Position numbers and translations under genes: made by a program | Source: Rhodosorus marinus | Lineage: Eukaryota; Rhodophyta; Stylonematophyceae; Stylonematales; Stylonemataceae | Assembly (NCBI GenBank): GCA_029953675.1 | Contig: JAMWBK010000013.1 | Location: 372,001-436,000 of the forward strand | DNA: 64,000 nucleotides | Direction: 5' to 3' | Notes under the pieces: model-generated | Seen by the model: the letters and a program-made list of their open reading frames with translations, nothing else | The model's database searches: none | Told to the model about the DNA's origin: nothing | Shown here: piece by piece, positions 34,651-44,976 of the stretch | Numbering within the stretch: the first letter of the stretch is position 1 | How the letters are laid out: every line of letters begins with the position of its first letter

Positions 34651-35084
34651 TAATCAAGCGAGATGCTCGGCTTGAACTGGAGAATCTGCACCCCAGTTGA
34701 CAGGGTCAGTGGTTCACTCAACACGATGCTCCGGTCGAGTTTTTTGAGCGTCTATCGATGACTCACCTTCACGGCGAGGAGCAAAACCGGGCGAATTTTT
34801 TTTAAATCGTTTTATTTCGCGCCTCAGTGCACGAGACTTTTTTGCGAGCAGAACGAAGCGGGGAAACACACGCGGTGAGCGAGGTGACGTCGATTCTGCT
34901 CACAAAACGCCGCCAACGGAGCGGCAAGGACAGGGTATGTTTCATCAATTAGTTATCCATCGATTTAGGTTTTGGCAGGTGCGCCCAAACGTTCTTATTT
35001 AGCTCAAGACTGGAGGGCTTTGCCGTGAAGGGGTCCAAGCGGTCCCTCCTTTCATCTGCAAATGGATTGACCGAGTTTTGGGCC
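34651..35084. other. Convergent intergenic gap, GT71 / HslV
   Basis: Presumably the two 3' UTRs. No ORF or repeat of note. Confidence 0.4.
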
Positions 35085-35893
35085 TCATCCGTTCTGTCCT
35101 TGGTTGTTTTGTGTCGGCTTTTCCGGATCCTTTTCAGAATCCTCGGACGGCTGACTTTCTAGCTTTCCCTCCTTCGAGTCTATAATCTCAGTAACGAAGT
35201 TGTGATTGGTATAAACACACATATTTGCAGCGATCTCCATGGATTTTCTTGCTATGGTTTCTGCGTCGTATCCATCCACGTCCAATAGTGCGAGAGCCGC
35301 TGCGGATGCATAGGGACCGCCGGATCCGACAGCCACTACGCCCTCATTTGGCTCGATCACATCACCTCCACCATTCACCATCAGAGACACATTTGCATCG
35401 CAAACAACGAGCATCGAGTCCAATCGTCTCAAAAACTTGTCCATTCGCCAGTCCTAGGTCGGAGCCGTACGAAAAGGAGAAACATAAGCGTTTCTGCGAC
35501 TGAACATTGTTCCTAGGTCTTGTACCTGCGTCTGCGAAGGAAATAATTGCTCACCTTTGCCAAGCTGACACAAGCTCTGAGGAGCTGCCCAGGGTGTTCC
35601 TCGATTTTCGTCTCGAGCCGCTCAAGAAGAGTGAACGCATCAGCAGTCGCGCCAGCGAACCCGGCCACGATCTTACCATCCGGACCAATCCGCCGCACCT
35701 TCTTAGCCGTCGGCTTGATCACAATCGAGCCCATTGTACACTGTCCATCTCCGATCACTACAACCTTCTCCCCTTTCCTAACCGACAAAATCGTCGTCCC
35801 GTGCATCGTTGCGCCCGATGCCATCTGCCTGATCCCTCCCACCAAGCCACCACCCCCACCCACTCGCCGACATTCTCTCAGAACTCGTAACAT
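35085..35893 (-). CDS. HslV: HslV/ClpQ-type threonine protease, probably mitochondrial
   Basis: The proteolytic subunit of the HslUV (ClpYQ) complex, a bacterial-type proteasome relative kept in mitochondria of many algae and protists. Two exons, 35893-35555 and 35453-35085, join in phase 0 to 235 residues. The N-terminal 32 residues ([11 protein letters not shown] and a Gly run) suit a cleavable mitochondrial presequence. Processing before [11 protein letters not shown] would expose the catalytic Thr33. The core is well conserved: [85 protein letters not shown]. Unlike bacterial HslV (about 175 residues) there is a hydrophilic C-terminal tail of about 30 residues rich in Lys, Glu, Ser and Gln. 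The partner HslU is not in the window. Confidence 0.92.
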
Positions 35894-37396
35894 TTTCGCC
35901 AAAACAACACCCTCCAATCCAACTCTATCCAAGCACCCCACCCCTAAAATCTCATCCGTAATATCCTACCTCCAGATCAACCCTGTCCAAACTTTCAAGC
36001 TTGCCCCCATGCCTATCTCGACGCCACCACCAGCTGGAGGCAGCGCTCTCTTCTACTCTGGCTAGCCATCGTTTTCCCAATCCGTTTTCTACGAATGACT
36101 ATATCTTCCGTTTTTCAATACAAAATTCACCGTGACCGGTAATTTTTTGGCTTTTGACATTCCAAGTGGACTTTTCTATATTTGACGGGGTTTGCACTTG
36201 TTGAGGGCCATAAATCTGGTACCTTTGCAAGTTCTGGAGGGCCAAACGGAGGTGGCCCCTGTTAGTTTTTAAAGCTCAAGGGGCTGAAAAGCGGAGGAGG
36301 CCACTGTTAGTTTTCGAAGCTCGAGAGGCCTAAAGCGGAGGAGACCACTGTTATGTTTCGAAGCTCAGGGGGCTAAAATTTGAGGAGGCCACTGTTCCCT
36401 TTTCGAAGCTCGTTGGGCCAAAAACCGGAGGAGACCACTGTTACTTTTCAAAGCTCGAGGTGCCAAAAAACGGAGGAGGCCGCCAGCCACTGTTACCTTT
36501 TTTTCAAAGCTCGAGAGGCCAAAAACGGAGGAGGCCATTGTTACTTTTCAAAGCTCGAGGTGCCAAAAAACGGAGGAGGCCACCGTCATTTTTCAAAGCT
36601 CGAGACTCCAAAAGCGGAGGAGGCCATTGTTACTTTTCAAAGCTCGAGGTGCCAAAAAACGGAGGAGGCCACTGTTACTTTTCAAAGCTCGAGAGGCCAA
36701 AAACGGAGGAGGCCATTGTTACTTTTCAATGCTCGAAGTGCCAAAAAACGGAGGAGGCCACTGTTACTTATCAAAGAGCCGAGAGGCCGAAAACGGAGGT
36801 GGCCATGGCTACTTTTCAAAGCTTGTCGACTAGGTGGGGGGGTCAGGAAATTTCGCCCTCATCCTATGATGACCATTGCTAGCTTCGTACGGCATCTGAT
36901 GCATGTGGCGTCCAGTACAATGCAAGTAATCAGCGCCTAAATCTTCTTGCCCGCGGGTTCAGTTCTTCGCTTAGAATAGTTCTCGTTTATTCGTCCCGTA
37001 CTATCTAAAATATTGCAAGCAGCCAGCTGTTCAAGCTTCAGATTCCTTTGAAAGGCTTAAAGAAGAGGCCTCCCTTCTTTTTTTTTGGTGCTATAACTGT
37101 AGCTCTCCTGAAAAGTTGAATCAAGTTTTACACCTTCTATACGCTTGAAGTGTACGATCCTGTTATGTTATTCTCGGTTAACGAACAATGATTAATCTAT
37201 GTGCACGGTGCCTTTTTGGTTGGATGGCTTCCTTCCCCAGTAGATTGATGGAAGCGCACTTGAAAAAAGAAAACAAATCACTGCGTTCCTCTCCGCCAGA
37301 GGCAAAAGTTCAGCTGCCACGCGACGCGGGATCTATCACCGCAAGCATCAATCTTGGAATACTCGATGAAATCGACACCCGCGGACTGCAAGTAGA
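35894..37396. other. Intergenic with minisatellite
   Basis: The first 150 bases upstream of HslV are C/A-rich on the plus strand, the usual leader composition for a minus-strand gene here. The minisatellite occupies 36230-36825. The remaining sequence to the ABCG stop at 37397 shows no gene. Confidence 0.5.
36230..36825. repeat. Minisatellite, ~45-bp unit, about 13 copies
   Basis: A tandem array in which every unit contains a form of caaagctcgag, then gccaaaaacggaggaggcca, then a form of ctgttac. Unit length varies from about 42 to 56 bases. The outer left units are more diverged (taaagcggaggagaccac), the central ones nearly identical. In the centre two variants tend to alternate, one with gaggtgccaaaaaacgg and one with gagaggccaaaaacgg, suggesting a roughly 88-base higher-order unit. 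The unit length is not a stable multiple of three, so the ORFs running through it are not genes. Confidence 0.93.
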
Positions 37397-39502
37397 TCAC
37401 GCTTTCTTGTGCTTGTTGTGCAATGTCCGGAGGAAGACGTAAGCAAGTAGTCTGAGGCCGGCTATCCATGCTATCATGATTCCCCAGTTTCCCCATACGC
37501 CAAGGTTGAAGGTCAGGTCGTACGTCTCGTACACATACACATCCTCAATTGGGCAACCCAACTGGAACTCGGTCGGTGGGTCCGGGGGCGTGTTGCAGGT
37601 GTAGGTCTGCCCATTGAACTCGTTCAGCATCAATGCCGCAAATGAGTAGACGACGAAAGACAGGTACTGCACCCAGCGAATCCAGGAAGGCAGGTTCTCC
37701 GTGGCAACATAGAAGCCAGCAACCATCAGCGAGGCGAGCATTACCACAGATGCAAGAACGGTCGCCTTCTGGACATTCATCACGGCAACTGAAATCGCTA
37801 GCCCAAACGATTGCGCCACTAGTACGTTTGTAACCAACAGCAACAGGTAAACAAAGAACCGGTCGATGTTGGGATTCAGTCCCACCAGCCAGTAAACGAT
37901 GGAGCCCCAAACGATCGGATATATTACGTCGAGAGGAACCTCAGCAGTTGACTTGGCCAAGAAATAAGCGGAGAGCCGGTACGCTCCCGAGGAGCGATCC
38001 TTTCGAATGACCGCCTTCTCGGTAGGGAACGCATACGTCGCTGAGAGCATTGTGAAAAAGCCCCAGAAGATACACGCGAAGAACAGGTTCCCGACTCGGT
38101 CATTGATGGTTGCTTCAGTCTCGGGCATACGAAACCAAACGATTCCAACCAACACGAGCGTGCAGCATAGGTGGATGATAGGCCAAATCTCCGTGACCTG
38201 TCCACGCTTCTGTCGAAAGGCCCGCTGCGATAAATTGCGGAACTGCGTGTTCCAGGAGGTCGCATATTTTCGATCGTCATCCCAGCTGACGTCTTCAACG
38301 GGTTCTGAGCGGCCCATAGACTCCATGAAATTGGACGGCAAGCTTCGAACTGATTTTACCACGCTGTGGAAGGAACTCACGACGCTGTCGGTAAAAAATC
38401 GACGAGTGCTCGACTTCTCGTTGTCAAACTCTGTGTGATCCAGGAACAGTCCCTTCTCCTCCTCCTTCCAAGCCTCAACGAGCTTCGCCTTGAGCGGTTG
38501 AGTACCGTGCAGGTCTTCGTCAGTAAGCAGCTGCATATAGAAATCCGCTAGATTGTATCCAAATGGACACTCCATGCCCAGTTTCGAAAAATATTTGAAG
38601 GCGTCTTTGGCATCTCCGAAGAATACGGAGTTTCCCTCGCTTAGCAGCAGCAGCTTGTCAAATTCCTGGAACATCTGGCTGCTTGGCTGGTGGATCGTAG
38701 TCACCACTGTCTTTCCGTCGAGGGAGAGCCTCTTAAGAATCTTGACAACAGTAAGGGCGGTGTTTGAGTCCAGCCCGGAAGTGGGTTCGTCCAAGAGTAT
38801 CACATACGGGTCAGTAAGCAGCTCGTTTGCGATACCCACCCGCTTGCGCTCGCCACCAGAAATACCCTTGTTGAAGAGCCCATCGCCAATTTTCGTGTTC
38901 GCCGTTTTCTGAAGGTTGAGTTTGTCCAGGACAACATCAACGCGCGCGTCCTTCTCAGGAACGGTCATGCTGTCGGGCAAGCGCACGTGAGCGGTAAAAG
39001 TCAAAACCTCATTGACCGTCAAGTTGGAGAAGAACAAATCCTCCTGAGTTACATAAGCCACCTTCCTCCTTGTCCTCTTATCCCTCTGCTTTCCACCAAA
39101 CAGGAGTTCCCCTTCGGACGGCTGACCCAACCTCCCCGCCAATATGTTCAATAGAGTTGTCTTGCCGCTGCCACTTGGCCCCATTACGGCCAGCATTTCA
39201 CCTGGCCGTACATAGCCACTAATTCCATGTAAAATCTCCTTGCTGTTGGAACCTTTCTTCCTCATCCAACGCAGACATCCTTCACTACCCGTATTTACAT
39301 CTACATTCACCTCATACTTAACATCTTTGAAATACAAGCTCACCCCCTTCTTCTTGCTGACGGCCTCATACGAATCTTCCGCAAGGCTCTCCACGTCAAG
39401 TGCAATATCTCCTTCAGAATCACTCAACTCCAGCTCAGGATTCACAGGAGGCGAATCCTTGGAAACCGTTGAGTCGTTAACCGACTCGGTCCCAACCGCC
39501 AT
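37397..39502 (-). CDS. ABC transporter, ABCG (half-size) family
   Basis: A single-exon gene of 701 residues with the reverse domain order (ATPase then membrane domain) of ABCG half-transporters, which work as dimers exporting lipids, sterols or xenobiotics. The N-terminus is acidic and Ser-rich. The nucleotide-binding domain has Walker A GPSGSGKT (about 108-115), a Q-loop (VTQEDLFF), the signature ISGGERKR (about 213-220), Walker B VILLDEPTSGLDS (about 234-246) and the H-loop TTIHQPSS. The membrane half (about 435-695) shows six hydrophobic segments, with a polytopic block starting at about IWPIIHLCCTLVLVGIVWF. The large loop before the last helix has paired Cys (YTCNTPPDPPTEFQLGCP), typical of ABCG. 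Substrate cannot be inferred. The start at 39502 follows a pyrimidine/A-rich (plus-strand) leader. Confidence 0.93.
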   Translation of the reverse strand: MAVGTESVNDSTVSKDSPPVNPELELSDSEGDIALDVESLAEDSYEAVSKKKGVSLYFKDVKYEVNVDVNTGSEGCLRWMRKKGSNSKEILHGISGYVRPGEMLAVMGPSGSGKTTLLNILAGRLGQPSEGELLFGGKQRDKRTRRKVAYVTQEDLFFSNLTVNEVLTFTAHVRLPDSMTVPEKDARVDVVLDKLNLQKTANTKIGDGLFNKGISGGERKRVGIANELLTDPYVILLDEPTSGLDSNTALTVVKILKRLSLDGKTVVTTIHQPSSQMFQEFDKLLLLSEGNSVFFGDAKDAFKYFSKLGMECPFGYNLADFYMQLLTDEDLHGTQPLKAKLVEAWKEEEKGLFLDHTEFDNEKSSTRRFFTDSVVSSFHSVVKSVRSLPSNFMESMGRSEPVEDVSWDDDRKYATSWNTQFRNLSQRAFRQKRGQVTEIWPIIHLCCTLVLVGIVWFRMPETEATINDRVGNLFFACIFWGFFTMLSATYAFPTEKAVIRKDRSSGAYRLSAYFLAKSTAEVPLDVIYPIVWGSIVYWLVGLNPNIDRFFVYLLLLVTNVLVAQSFGLAISVAVMNVQKATVLASVVMLASLMVAGFYVATENLPSWIRWVQYLSFVVYSFAALMLNEFNGQTYTCNTPPDPPTEFQLGCPIEDVYVYETYDLTFNLGVWGNWGIMIAWIAGLRLLAYVFLRTLHNKHKKA

Positions 39503-39716
39503 CCTCAGCTTTCACACCAAGCCCACTACAAAAAAAAACCAAGCCCCCCACCAAGAAGAAAAACCACCCAAAACTCTCCTCTTCTATCCTCTAACAACCA
39601 CAAACTTCTATACCTTCCAAATTTCCCTCACCCCTCGGTACCATCCCTTCCTTCCCGCTCCTCCCTCTCCTCCCTCTCCTCCAACTCCCCCCCCAGGTGA
39701 CTAAGTACACCCCATC

Positions 39717-39764
<48 letters not shown>

Positions 39765-41183
39765 TAATAATATATGAAAGTACAGAAACTATCCCTGCAA
39801 GACACTCCAAAACGACCTTGAAAATCGTTCCGCTTTCTCGAAGAGCAAAAAATCAAAAAAAATCATGTTGAAAAGAACTGTATCTAAATACAAAGAGAAA
39901 ACAAAACTCCGTTTTATCGTTCGATTTGATTGATTGGTTGAAATCTATTTCCAACAGGGAGAATTTTTTTCTATAGGTCCAAAAGAGTCCTCAAAATATC
40001 GTTTTTTTCTCGTAAAATAGAATGGGAGGTAAATTTTTTTCTAAACGCGAACCCTGTTTAATTTTTGTGAAGGGCCTATGGCAATCTAGCGTTCTGGTGT
40101 AGTATTCATAAATACGTATATTTATAGGCTGGAATTTTTTTGTGTTCCGCCAAGGATCGAGATGTGAATAACGGCATGTAGTTGCTGTACCAATAGGATA
40201 CTTTAATTAGACAAAGTTTTGCTCATTTAGTAATTGTTTTTGGTATAAGCGGGATTCGCAGTTCTTTACGTTTTGATATTTTTTTCGTCAATTTTTGATT
40301 CTCCCCATGTTGAGCGAATAGTTTCCATCTATATTTATTTAGATTTAGATGTGTTTTCTTGGTGAGCGGAAACTTTTGGAGGCCTTTTGTGGGAATCATT
40401 GGTGTGGGGGTGGGTTCGGGATGAGGTTGAGGTCTCGAGTCTGGTGAGCGAGCTACTCCAGCTCGTGCCTTTGATGCGTATAGAGGAAAAAGCTCTTGGT
40501 ATGTTCTTGGAGGCGGTTGAAATTCATGCTGCTCAGGGCTTTGTGCAACTTTGTCGCAAGTTTTGGAATCAACCCTCCGCCAGCAGTTCCTTTTCCAACC
40601 TCTGGTCTCGCTGGGGTTGACAAAAGTGGTCTTTACGTACTTTTGAGCTGGCCACGGCTCGAAACCCACTGACTTCAGCTTATCTTGAACCTCGGTAAAT
40701 TTTATGGGGCGGCGTTGTTACGTCTATCCCAACCGAGCGACGACCCGTAATCTTTTTGGTCACGCCGCTGTCCAACCCTAACAGAATTTCCTACGCCCAG
40801 ATCCTGTACGGAATTTGATGCTACTTCCAAAGACGTCTGCTCCATTTGTTTTTTCCTCCTGCCCCGTGTTTTAGGTTCTAGAATACGTTGCCTGCTCTCG
40901 AGGAGCATGGCAACACCGGAACTTCTTCGTCCTGTTGCTGCTGTGCTGGAAGATCTCCGCAGTATCAAAACTACAGCTGCTGAGGAGTGTTTTCGGAGGT
41001 AGGACAACGTTTGGAACTTCGCTCTGCTCGGTGGCCGAGTAGGTCAAGTGAATAACATTCCAAGGACCACGTATGGTCCAGAAACTCGTTGACGTTGAGG
41101 TCGAGGGACATGGGTAGTGACGACGTGAGATTTTCGCCTGCATCACTAGGAGCTCAATAGTTGTTGCTATCCTAGGACACAGC
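39503..41183. promoter_or_regulatory. Divergent intergenic region ABCG / HMT with CA-TA microsatellite and a small ORF
   Basis: C/A-rich on the plus strand from 39503 to 39710, then a (CA)n(TA)n microsatellite at about 39715-39760, an AT-rich block to about 40230, and a G+T-rich block at 40370-40460. A short ORF at 40908-41003 begins MATPELLRPVAAVLEDLRSI and ends at a TAG that overlaps a consensus donor (cggag|gtagga), so it may be a 5' exon or an upstream ORF of the next gene, although I could not join it in frame. Confidence 0.4.
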
Positions 41184-42558
41184 ATGACTTCTCGCCTTCC
41201 ACAACCGCTGCGCAATGCCCTGCAGAAGCGGCTCTGTCTTGACGGTGGCCTGTCTACGACACTTGAAAATCTCGGAGCTGACCTGTCTCAAGGGTCCCTA
41301 TGGTCTGCACGGCTAATACGGGACAATCCAGATCTGATAGTGAGGGTCCATCAGAGCTTTCTGGAAGCAGGAGCAGATATTATTGGTTCGGCAACCTACC
41401 AGGTTAGCCAGGCGGTCCTGGTCCTCCCCAACAGGCATGTGGGTGAACAGGATATTCATCACCTGCAGTTTTTATTGATTTCCGTTTGCAGTGCTCACTG
41501 GAGAAAATGATGGAAGAGTTCGGCGTGGACAGGCCTCAAGCCGAAGAGTATATACGCCTTGGAGTTCGTCTCGCCAAACAGGCCGTGAGCGAATATAGCA
41601 GAAAGTCCGGAAGGGAAGCATTTGTTGCTGCTGCTCTGGGTTCATATGGTGCGATCCTCGCCGATGGGTCGGAATATCGAGGCAACTACGGGGTGTCTTC
41701 TGGTACGTAGAACCGTCCAACGCAACGCGTCCGTTCTTCGAAGCACATTTCGGAAAGTCTCTAGAGACGTAGTCCTGTCCACAGCAACCGATCCCGTCCT
41801 CACCGCCCCGCTCCGTCCTCCGCAGAGCAACTTGAGAGAATCCATACAGAGCGCGTGAGATGCGCACTGTTGGAGTCGCCCGATCTGGTGGCCTTCGAAA
41901 CGATTCCTGATAATGAGGAAGTCAGAACCATTCTACGGTTAATGGAAGCAAATTTCTCGGATACGCCTTTCTGGGTCTCTTTACAATGCCAAAGCGAATC
42001 GCAGTTAGCGGATGGGTGAGGCCTGCCCGATCAACCCCAGACCAGAGATGGCTTGCATCAATCGAGCTTGAAAGCATGTCCCCACCAGAAAGACTGTAGT
42101 CCTTTTCTTATCTTGGACTGAAATCGAACGAGCACGTAAATCGTCCAGGAGCAATTTGGATACGATATCGGCATACATCAAGCAGCTGCCGCCGAGGTCT
42201 ATGGTTGCTATAGGTGTGAACTGCGTCCAGCCGGAGTTGGTTCGTCCGGTCATAGAGCGAATCCGATCGGGCTTGGGTGGCAACACGCAGATCTTGACAG
42301 TGTGCTACCCGAATTCTGGCGAAGTTTGGGAAGAGGTGGACGCCTCCAACCTGACACCGCAGTTTAAGCTGTTTTCGGGTCACTCACAGTATCCGCGTTT
42401 TATTCGGCGCCACTGAATAGGGATGGAAGCACGCTGACGGCAAGACACCATCGCCAGAGGAGTGGTCCAACATGGTCGCGCAGAGCGGAGCAGATATTGT
42501 TGGAGGCTGCTGTAGGACTGCAACAAGTCATATTCGGTTCCTGAGAGAGCTCCTCTAG
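41184..42558 (+). CDS. Homocysteine S-methyltransferase
   Basis: Transfers a methyl group from S-methylmethionine or S-adenosylmethionine to homocysteine, making methionine. Five exons: 41184-41402, 41492-41702, 41826-42015, 42149-42335 and 42421-42558, giving 314 residues with matching phases. It begins with LCLDGGLSTTLENLGADLS and has ADIIGSATYQ, AAALGSYGAILADGSEYRG, DLVAFETIP, VAIGVNCVQPELV (first zinc-ligand Cys), YPNSGEVW and GADIVGGCCRTATSHIR (the paired zinc-ligand Cys). These are the standard marks of the zinc-dependent plant/YagD-type enzyme. The length equals that of plant HMTs. The start at 41184 is the first ATG that gives the conserved N-terminus; no organelle presequence is present. 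Confidence 0.93.
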
Positions 42559-42744
42559 CAGCACCTCCGGGAGCACTCTGTTTGGAATACCAATTCCTCT
42601 GATCAGCACAATAGATGAAAAACGCAGATCAAGCCAGCCTTGACGAAAATATTATCTCGCTTTATTTATTTACGCGAATGCGCTCCACAGTCAGCCCGTA
42701 TCACACATTTTGAGGGTTCAGTAACCGGAGCACCCTTAAAATAC

Positions 42745-43207
42745 TTAGCGGTAGGACTCTACGTTTGTGTGAAACATTGATACTTGAGCACCGACTTGCT
42801 CAAACACCTTCTTGCCGCCTTTGTGGAAGTGGAAAGTGGGCATCGCGGATATTTCCGCTTTTCTAGCAACGTCCGTGAGCTCGTCGACATCTACTTGATA
42901 GAACTTCACCCCTTTCCTCAAATTCTCCGGGTCCTCGGACGCCTTTTCCACCTCCGGACTCATCACCTTGCACGGTCCACACCATACGGCATAAAAATCA
43001 ATCACCGTCTAGAGATCATGGAAAAAAAAAAAAAAGCGCGCCGCGTCAGCAAACAACCACAAGACCACAAAACCGATCCGCAGGGGGGAAAAATCCCTCT
43101 CTTCATAATTGCTCCTCTGTCCGCCTCGAATCCAATACACTTACCAGATTCTCCGAATCAATCGCAGCCATGTACTCCTCCATACTCGTAATCTTCTGTA
43201 CGCCCAT
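42745..43207 (-). CDS. Thioredoxin
   Basis: A cytosolic-type thioredoxin of 108 residues in two exons, 43207-43145 and 43008-42745, separated by a 136-base intron. It begins MGVQKITSMEEYMAAIDSEN and has the active site FYAVWCGPCKVMSPE, the conserved VDVDE strand and SAMPTFHFHKGG with the cis-proline. The protein has no presequence. The last residues (VSMFHTNVESYR) do not resemble the usual final helix, so the final exon may be misjoined: a donor-like gta follows GAQ near 42793. Its 3' end faces the homocysteine methyltransferase stop at 187 bases. Confidence 0.9.
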
Positions 43208-44976
43208 TCTGGTTATAGTGCTTCTGAACGATCTTACAAAACAACTTCCTCTTGTCAATACGGATCGTGATCCCATAAAATTCTTTCACTTACACTCGCT
43301 TCTCTCGAGCCCTGCCCTACCACAACTTCTACTCTCGCTACTCTCTTTATATACTGACCGGCCCACCAGCCCAGCCCTCCCGAAGCCCATACTCCCGGAC
43401 TACTAGTACACACTCATCGATCAAGCGAAAACGCCTCAATCGGCATCGAATTCATAGGACAGCTGGATATCTCCTAAAATAAATAAATTTCAATAACATC
43501 GTGCGCTTCCGGAGCACAACTGTATCGTGATTTTATAATATACCATACAGAATATTCAATAAGTTTACTTTTAGGAGGTAATTTTAATGTACTCGTTAAA
43601 GCTTAGCTCTTTTTATTAATTTTGAGAAATGCGATAGGGTACAACGATTTATTCTAAAGGTATTTGGTTAAAGTATTGCATTTTCGTATATTTTTTGCTC
43701 TCCACTTGTTCTTATGGTTATCCGAAGGGGGGGTTGAGAAGAAGTTTCTAGTCTACCTTTTAGTTTGCTCAGGACTTGATTTGAAGGAATTCGGGATTCG
43801 GGAAGGTTCCTGTAAAGGGTAGAAAATGTTATTTTCTTAATGTGCACGAGGTTTGATATGGTTTTGTGAAAATTTCTGCCGCTGTTCTTAATTTTTTTAA
43901 AATAGGGGGGAGCAGGTTGGTCGTGGAGGCTCTCGCTCGTCTGGCGTTTCCTTTCGTAGTGAGTTTTCATCGCTCGTACAATGACTGATGTCATTCGACT
44001 GGCACGCTGCTTACGAACGAAACGAATGGGCAGGATCGTCGGACGTGCATGTTTGGACGTAGAGCAAGATCGTGATCTAGGATGATCCATTCGTTTCCTT
44101 GTACGCGTCGAAGAATCCTTTCCCCCTCTCACTGGTGGGCTTGCAACTACGTGCAAACCATCTCTTTCGGTCAACGTCGAGAGGTGAAGCAGGTTTCGTG
44201 AAATCCTCAGATGCAAAGTTAACAAAGGAAGCATCATGGCTCTCCCGTAAATCTCTGGATAGCAGTACTGTCCATCCAACAGTCCAGACCAACTCGGACC
44301 GAGTAAAAGTCAGCCCAGGAGGCAGAACCGGACACCGCTGATTGAACTGGCTCCACCACACCTGACTCTGCAAAAAAAAATTTGTCTATATACCCCTACC
44401 CCTAACCTTTAGTGCCTATTTCTCTAGCCGCGGTTTGCACCCTCCCTACACCCATGCACATACTCTTCCGTATTTCTTCATTTTATGAGGAAAACGGACA
44501 TATAAGAAAACAACTCCAGCCCCTTATGTAAAAGCTCACATTACGAACAGTTGTTGTTAAGGGGGAGTGGAAGTAGAAAACCCCTTGTATCGCTCATTTT
44601 GCTCGGGATTCAAAAATATTTTTGCATTCAAAACAAAGTTTTGGAAAAAATTGAAATATGTGGACAACCAACGACGACTCGGGTTTTCAGGGTTTTTTAG
44701 GTGTTGTTAATAGCTATGTTCAGGGAGAGGAGGGGATGGGGTTGGAGAAGGGGGGGGAAGGGGAAATGAGATGAGAGCAGGGGAGTTTTGGGACTTGGCG
44801 TTGGAGGAAAGGAAGATTGAGAGGACAAATTCTGGTAGGTATATTCAGGACAAGTGGCAAGTGTATTGGTGAGTTTGTGTGGGATCGTTGTCGCTACCAC
44901 TGTTTTCCGGCTGCTTAGAGTTTTGTCAAGAAGCTGTGAATCGGAAGAGGTTGAGTTGGACAGGACTGCAGCGAAG
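43208..44976. promoter_or_regulatory. Divergent intergenic region thioredoxin / MORN-J gene
   Basis: C/A-rich near thioredoxin (43208-43400), AT-rich at 43470-43660, then mixed sequence, and strongly G-rich on the plus strand at 44700-44830 ahead of the MORN-J gene. Overlapping ORFs near 43668-44373 lack recognisable features. The reading frame of the next gene stays open back to a GTG at 44854, but the first ATG is at 44977. Confidence 0.45.

Noticed and set aside
36380-36940. Open frames of 140-186 codons through the minisatellite (Lys/Arg-rich, repeated RCQKTEEA-like peptides)
   Set aside because: They arise from the tandem repeat in several frames at once, the unit length is not a stable multiple of three, and no start context or splice signals support them.
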